In this document: in pieces, positions 59,850 through 64,000 of the stretch
How positions within the stretch are numbered: the first letter of the stretch is position 1
How the letters are laid out: each line of letters opens with the position of its first letter
NCBI GenBank assembly: GCA_017506865.1
Contig: JAFCMP010000090.1
Coordinates: forward strand, 806,001-870,000
Reading direction: 5' to 3'
Length of the DNA stretch: 64,000 bases
Source: Tribonema minus
Lineage: Eukaryota > Sar > Xanthophyceae > Tribonematales > Tribonemataceae
Translations under genes and position numbers: made by a program
The notes under the pieces: model-generated
What the model was told of the DNA's origin: nothing
The model's database searches: none
What the model saw: only the letters and a program-made list of their open reading frames with translations

Positions 59850-61577
59850 TCAAGGACTGATCGAAAATTTTGTCGAATACGACGTGCCTCCGTCAGCACT
59901 GAATTGCATGCTGAAATAGTCCACACCACCAACATTTTCGATCACCAGCTTCCATTGCGAGGAGGCACCGAAGGTCACAGCGAAATCATCCGAGAGCGCC
60001 CCGAGGCCATCCTTGGTGATAACAGCCGCCGTGCCGAATGCAATGGCGGCATTGTCAGAGCCGAAAGAGATGCCAGACTCATTGATAGTGACTCCACTGT
60101 CTGTGGTAGTGTTAAAGCCACCCGCGATCGTAATGTCCTTAGCAGTTGGGATGTTGAGACCAATGTTAGAGTCCCATGCAACCAACGTGTTGTTGTAGTC
60201 AAAGGTAGCAGCGGACGCGCCCGTGCCCACGGAAATACCACCGCCATCGAACAGCGAGGGGTCCGAAACATTGTAAGCCATCGTAACGTTCTTGTCCTCC
60301 ACCTGCACCGTAGCAGTGTCAAGCGTCGTAGTGACACCGCTGACCACCAGGTCACCAGTGATGGTAAGATCACCACCGACACGGGAGTTGCCGCTCACAT
60401 CGAGGCGGTACGTCGTGGTAGGCGTGGTGTTGACACCCAGGTACGAGTTGGAGAACTGGACAGTCTGCTGCCCGGCAGCGGCACCCGCCCCCATTGCCAG
60501 GAGCGTCTGATTAGCGCCGTCAGCGTCATAGGACTTGAAGGTGTAACCACCAGCGCCCATAGTGTTCAGAGAGGCATTCTGGGCATCGAGGTTGAAGTTC
60601 ATGTACCCGGTCGAGGTGTTAGCAGTGCCTGCATTGTGGACGTAGTTGTACTCCACGTTAGCCGCTGACTTGCGCGCAGCAGGGGTGCCTCCTGTGGTGC
60701 CTGCCTGGTACCAATTAGCACGGTTGCCTTGCACTGTGATCTCCCCCGTCGTGTCAACATTGGAGGCCTTCAGCTTCAGGTTGTCTGAAGTGGCGGTGAG
60801 AACGACATCACCAACGCCGCCAGACGCCGTGGCAAAAGTCTGGACAACTGCGCCTCCCGTGCCAGTGGTGGACACTGCGTGGTTCGAGCCAAAGTCCGAA
60901 ACGACCTTTGCAGTGGTGGACTTGATCTCGCTGGCCGCGCTCACGTTGAGCTTGTTAGCGGTAGCCGCGAGCGTGACGTTCTCAGCGCTCGTGGCGCTCG
61001 TGCTGATGGTCTGAGTGACCGCGCCAGCCGTTCCGATAGTGCTCACAGCATGGCTGCTGCCAAAGTCAGAAGTCACCTTAGCAGTAGAGGACTTGATCTC
61101 CGCCGCCGCGAGGATCTGGAGGTTGTCAGAAGTAACCTTGAGCTGGACATCATTGCCCGACGTGGCGCTCGTCTTGAAAGTCTGCGTGACAGCTGCACCG
61201 CCGCTCGTGATGTTCATAGCATAGTTGGAGCCAAAGTCAGCAGAGAGCGTGGCAGCAACAAACTTGGCATTGGCGGACGAAAGCTCCGCAACCTTGACAC
61301 CTGCAGTGGCATTGGTGCCGTCATTGATTGTGATATCAAGGCGACCGGCGAGGCCATCAGCCGCGCTCTCAACAGCTTGCATCTTGACGAGCTCAAACTG
61401 AGTCGAAGTGCCGATGGCATTTACAGAGTTGGCAGCCGTGATGCCGTAGAAAGAGTGATTGACGCTGACTGCGCTTGCCTTGTCGCTCGCTGCAGCTACC
61501 TGGTATGCGTTGCGGTGGAAGACATCGCGAGTGCGGCTGTCACCGAACGTTTGCATGTCAGCGACAGTGATCGACAT
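59850..61577 (-). CDS. Tail-fibre-like virion protein with three 57-residue repeats
   Basis: 575 residues from ATG 61577. Three tandem 57-residue repeats start at about residues 112, 169 and 226 (SDFGSxHAVSTxGTxGAVxQT ... EIKSTTAKV), suggesting a beta-helical or trimeric shaft. Later sections include YRLDVSGNSRVGGDLTITGD, LVVSGVTTTLDTATVQVEDK and GGGISVGTGASAATFDYN, patterns common in tail fibres of marine T4-like phages and also in algal mimivirus-group virions. It is probably an outer fibre for host attachment. The upstream coding-strand sequence has an A-tract (GAAAAAAAATATTGTTTACA) near the start, as in late viral promoters. Confidence 0.8.
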   Translation of the reverse strand: MSITVADMQTFGDSRTRDVFHRNAYQVAAASDKASAVSVNHSFYGITAANSVNAIGTSTQFELVKMQAVESAADGLAGRLDITINDGTNATAGVKVAELSSANAKFVAATLSADFGSNYAMNITSGGAAVTQTFKTSATSGNDVQLKVTSDNLQILAAAEIKSSTAKVTSDFGSSHAVSTIGTAGAVTQTISTSATSAENVTLAATANKLNVSAASEIKSTTAKVVSDFGSNHAVSTTGTGGAVVQTFATASGGVGDVVLTATSDNLKLKASNVDTTGEITVQGNRANWYQAGTTGGTPAARKSAANVEYNYVHNAGTANTSTGYMNFNLDAQNASLNTMGAGGYTFKSYDADGANQTLLAMGAGAAAGQQTVQFSNSYLGVNTTPTTTYRLDVSGNSRVGGDLTITGDLVVSGVTTTLDTATVQVEDKNVTMAYNVSDPSLFDGGGISVGTGASAATFDYNNTLVAWDSNIGLNIPTAKDITIAGGFNTTTDSGVTINESGISFGSDNAAIAFGTAAVITKDGLGALSDDFAVTFGASSQWKLVIENVGGVDYFSMQFSADGGTSYSTKFSISP

Positions 61578-62047
61578 TGTAAGGAGTCAGGTAACCTATT
61601 GAGTGTAAACAATATTTTTTTTCACCTGATTTACACATAGGGCCTGCGTACACAATAAGACAACTCTTGAAATGCAACATTCGTCACACGACATCGTCTT
61701 TAGGTTGCCATCCACAACACGCGGCAGGTGTTGTGCTTTCTATCAATTGTAGCAACATGCATTATGGAAAGCAGTTGCGCATGTGTACACAAAGGGCAAT
61801 GCACCAGTTCTGCCGCAACAGCGGTGTGCAGGTACATTAAAGATGATGAGCCACCAAGCGCGCATCTCAGCATACGCATTTGCAAGACAGGAAGCATCAG
61901 GATTGGCATGAAGCAAACAACACACGGGTCAAAGCACAGGCCACAGGCAGCTTGCATACACAGCAGCAAACATCAAACACAGCTGAGATCTCTGGACAAC
62001 AACGTCAATGTCTTATTTACATCCTCCCGCTTCGTTTTGCCCTAAGT
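61578..62047. other. Intergenic, no gene seen
   Basis: About 470 bases. It holds the presumed promoter of the fibre gene at its left end; overlapping short frames in the rest do not look coding. Confidence 0.5.
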
Positions 62048-63649
62048 TCACACACCGAGCATCTTGGCATATGCGCATTCGATATTGCCAAACATGGGGC
62101 GCCTGTTTGGCGTCTTTGTCCTCAGCTCGGAAGTATGGTCCAGCGCGACATACACCTTGCACTTGCCACAGATGGCCTTCAGGTTGGTGTGGTGAGAAAA
62201 CGCCGCCGTCCACGCGTCCTCCAGAGGCACGCATGTCCAGAAGCCCTTGCCTGGAACTTTGACGCAGCAAAGGAACATCAGTATGCTCTTCAGCTGGTCC
62301 TTGTCACCGCTGAACTCGCTCATGTATCGCTCGGCCTCTCGGAGCGAGTACCTGACAGGTTTCTTATCAGGAAACAGTCGCAGCACTTGCACATATTCCT
62401 CCGGGTTACGCGGGAAGTCGCCCCCCATGATGCCGCTGTGGCCGCAGTATGATGTCCACGTAAGCACATCATTGTGGAGAGGGGGTGCAGTGCCGTCGAG
62501 GGTGCCAACAGCATTTTCTGACGCCGCATCACCGATGTTCCTAGGCTGCGTGGTCACCGTGGGCTCAATCTGCATATCAATCGCACTTGGCCTCACCTCA
62601 CTGTCTGTGTGCTGCACGAGGTTGCCGGTGGGCGCAGTATCCTGTGCCATTGTGTCCTGCTGCGCTGGTATGTCCGCATTGCGTTGCTGAGTTGCCGTGT
62701 GCAGGTCCTGAAAAGCTGCGTCCCTCTCCTTGAGTGCCGTCTCTCGCTGCTGCAGCAATATATCACGCTGCTGCTTCAGGACATCGACCTCCTGCAGTGC
62801 CATGTCCCTCTCTGTTAGTGCTGTCTCCCTCTGTTGCATCAATATGTTTCGCTGGCGCACCACAGTGTCCATATCCTCTGCCATTGTGCGCCTCTCGTTG
62901 GTCAGGCAGGCCAGCTGCTGCAGTGCAGTGTCCCTGTCGTTGAGGGCGGCCCTAAGTTTCTGCTCAAGGTTTGTTGCACGCTGCATTGACCGGTTAAGAT
63001 CGAGTCGTACGGAGTTCACCTTGTCTGTGGTCATCTGGTCCTTGTTGTGCAGCTCCCGCGATATGCCTTCTAGTGAGTTCTCCAGTTCGACGATGACTCT
63101 GTCCTTGTCTGCAATATCGGTGGCCAGTTTCTTGTAGCGCTGCTGCATGGAGGCATGCAAAGCTTCGAGACCCTTTACCTTGCACAGCGCTGCATCCAGC
63201 TGTCCCCTGGCGCTATCTCGCTCTCTCCACATGCGCATGCTATCAGCTTTTGAGCGCTGCGCGTCTCTCAGAGCCGTCTTGCAAACATCGTCGATGCGTG
63301 CCACCTTACCCTGCAGTTCCCGCATCTCACGGAGACCGGAGTTTTTGTCGGTTATGGCGCGCTCGAGCCTCATGCGAGTCTCTTTGTGCTGCTCCTGCTC
63401 CTGATTGATCCTCTGCACCATCGCGGTCCTCTCACACAGTAGAGCCTCTTTGCCCTGCACTGCGGCTGCCTCGGATGCCTCCTTCGCGGCCACGTATTGG
63501 GACAGTTTGCCGAACATGTCCGTGAGGACGGCTGGGCCTTGAGCGCGCTCTTCGGATCTGGTGGTAGTCATGTCTGCTGCTGCTACAAGTGTGCTGTTGT
63601 TGGTTGTGATGGGTAGGTCACGAGTGAAAGTGGTGCCAATTATCTGCAT
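62048..63649 (-). CDS. Long coiled-coil protein with a C-terminal globular domain
   Basis: 533 residues from ATG 63649. Residues ~50-330 form an almost continuous coiled coil, including 14-28-residue near repeats (LKQQRDILLQQRETALKERD, ILMQQRETALTERDMALQEV). A Thr/Gln-rich linker leads to a compact domain at about residues 395-533 (TSYCGHSGIMGGDFPRNPEE, LMFLCCVKVPGKGFWTCVPL, ICGKCKVYVALDH) with scattered Cys, possibly a small zinc site. No family was recognised. It may be a scaffold or virus-factory protein. It diverges from the deaminase gene across 93 bp that contain a CCGGG/CCCGG inverted repeat. Confidence 0.75.
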   Translation of the reverse strand: MQIIGTTFTRDLPITTNNSTLVAAADMTTTRSEERAQGPAVLTDMFGKLSQYVAAKEASEAAAVQGKEALLCERTAMVQRINQEQEQHKETRMRLERAITDKNSGLREMRELQGKVARIDDVCKTALRDAQRSKADSMRMWRERDSARGQLDAALCKVKGLEALHASMQQRYKKLATDIADKDRVIVELENSLEGISRELHNKDQMTTDKVNSVRLDLNRSMQRATNLEQKLRAALNDRDTALQQLACLTNERRTMAEDMDTVVRQRNILMQQRETALTERDMALQEVDVLKQQRDILLQQRETALKERDAAFQDLHTATQQRNADIPAQQDTMAQDTAPTGNLVQHTDSEVRPSAIDMQIEPTVTTQPRNIGDAASENAVGTLDGTAPPLHNDVLTWTSYCGHSGIMGGDFPRNPEEYVQVLRLFPDKKPVRYSLREAERYMSEFSGDKDQLKSILMFLCCVKVPGKGFWTCVPLEDAWTAAFSHHTNLKAICGKCKVYVALDHTSELRTKTPNRRPMFGNIECAYAKMLGV

Positions 63650-63742
63650 TTTGAATCTCCGGGTGGCTCCGAAACCCGGATCCCCGAGAGTTGTTGAATT
63701 TTTTGATCCGGATGCTTAAAGCAGACCTTTAAGACAGTGGGC

Positions 63743-64000
63743 ATGACACGGGTTGCGCTCACAGCCTGCGGAAGTATGGACTTGCTGGAGCTAGCTCACC
63801 AAGCAGCAGTGTTTTCTACGGACCCTGTGACACAGGTCGGAGTGGTTTTTGTGAGGGACGGCATTGTCCTGGCGTCGGGATCATGTTTCCTGAAGGGGTA
63901 ACAATTACCGCTGACAGAACTGGAGGTGCAGCGAAGGCTTTCTACCAGGAGCACGCAGAGCGAGATGCAATCTATACTGCGGTAGCACGTGCATATCTAC
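63743..64000 (+). CDS. dCMP/cytidine deaminase-like gene, frameshifted and cut by the window edge
   Basis: ATG 63743 starts MTRVALTACGSMDLLELAHQ, then VTQVGVVFVRDGIVLASGS, the VGavhV-xxG-xhhasG beginning of the deoxycytidylate-deaminase fold. The frame breaks near 63880: the initial frame stops at 63894-63896 (TAA), while the +2 frame continues as FPEGVTITADRTGGAAKAFY and QEHAERDAIYTAVARAYL. HAE is the zinc/catalytic motif of the family. The PCxxC pair would lie beyond base 64000. dCMP deaminase makes dUMP for dTMP synthesis and is frequent in large DNA viruses. The indel is either a real lesion or an assembly error. Confidence 0.72.

Overview
The window looks like nucleocytoplasmic large DNA virus sequence: either an alga-infecting giant virus or a giant endogenous viral element in an algal chromosome. 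Virus-type genes include a family B DNA polymerase, an SF1 (UvrD-type) helicase, a Fanzor (eukaryotic TnpB-like) nuclease, tandem HNH/NUMOD endonuclease modules, a PAS-PAS hybrid histidine kinase, an EsV-1-7-like cysteine-repeat protein, two fibre/virion-like proteins and a dCMP-deaminase-like gene at the right edge. Several genes, including polB, carry GT-AG spliceosomal-type introns. Exon phases close without error in the genes I could reconstruct by hand, so the sequence is expressed through a nucleus with a spliceosome. No rRNA, tRNA, CRISPR array or capsid gene was recognised.

Layout. 1-9.7 kb: a split cytosine-C5 methyltransferase with a RING-like cluster (DNMT5-like, cut by the left edge), several unrecognised genes, a possible PD-(D/E)XK protein, a multi-pass membrane protein and an SPRK-rich basic protein. 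10.1-13.6 kb: about nine copies of a ~360-bp satellite directly upstream of polB. 13.7-20.5 kb: three-exon polB, a secreted GH26-like glycosidase, an HSF-type transcription factor and an SF1 helicase. 20.8-27.7 kb: a coiled-coil protein, an intact-looking Fanzor, a frameshifted IS4-type transposase and a small spliced gene. 28.4-33.9 kb: a five-exon Ala/Gly-rich RGG protein whose introns contain tandem repeats. 34.7-40.2 kb: an alpha/beta hydrolase, an Ala-rich helical repeat protein, a first splice-donor-like satellite and an ePHD-finger protein. 40.7-44.2 kb: a three-exon HSP70. 45-47 kb: a ~2-kb satellite made of GTAAGT/GTGAGT words. 47-53.4 kb: the histidine kinase, a coiled-coil protein, a small protein, the zinc-repeat/nuclease-like/PIP-box protein and a virion-like protein. 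53.7-56.7 kb: a six-exon Zn2Cys6 transcription factor. 58.3-64 kb: the HNH gene broken by an in-frame stop, a fibre-like protein with 57-residue repeats, a long coiled-coil protein and the deaminase.

How the genes fit together. Replication and repair functions (polB, SF1 helicase, PIP-box nuclease candidate, dCMP deaminase) sit beside chromatin and transcription functions (cytosine methyltransferase, SPRK protein, ePHD, HSF, Zn2Cys6) and host-stress or signalling functions (HSP70, hybrid kinase). Fanzor, the IS4 transposase and the HNH gene form a mobile layer. Five coding regions carry a single frameshift or stop, which fits either decay of an integrated element or uncorrected indels in the assembly. 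Splice sites, starts and domain calls were read by eye; no database search was possible.
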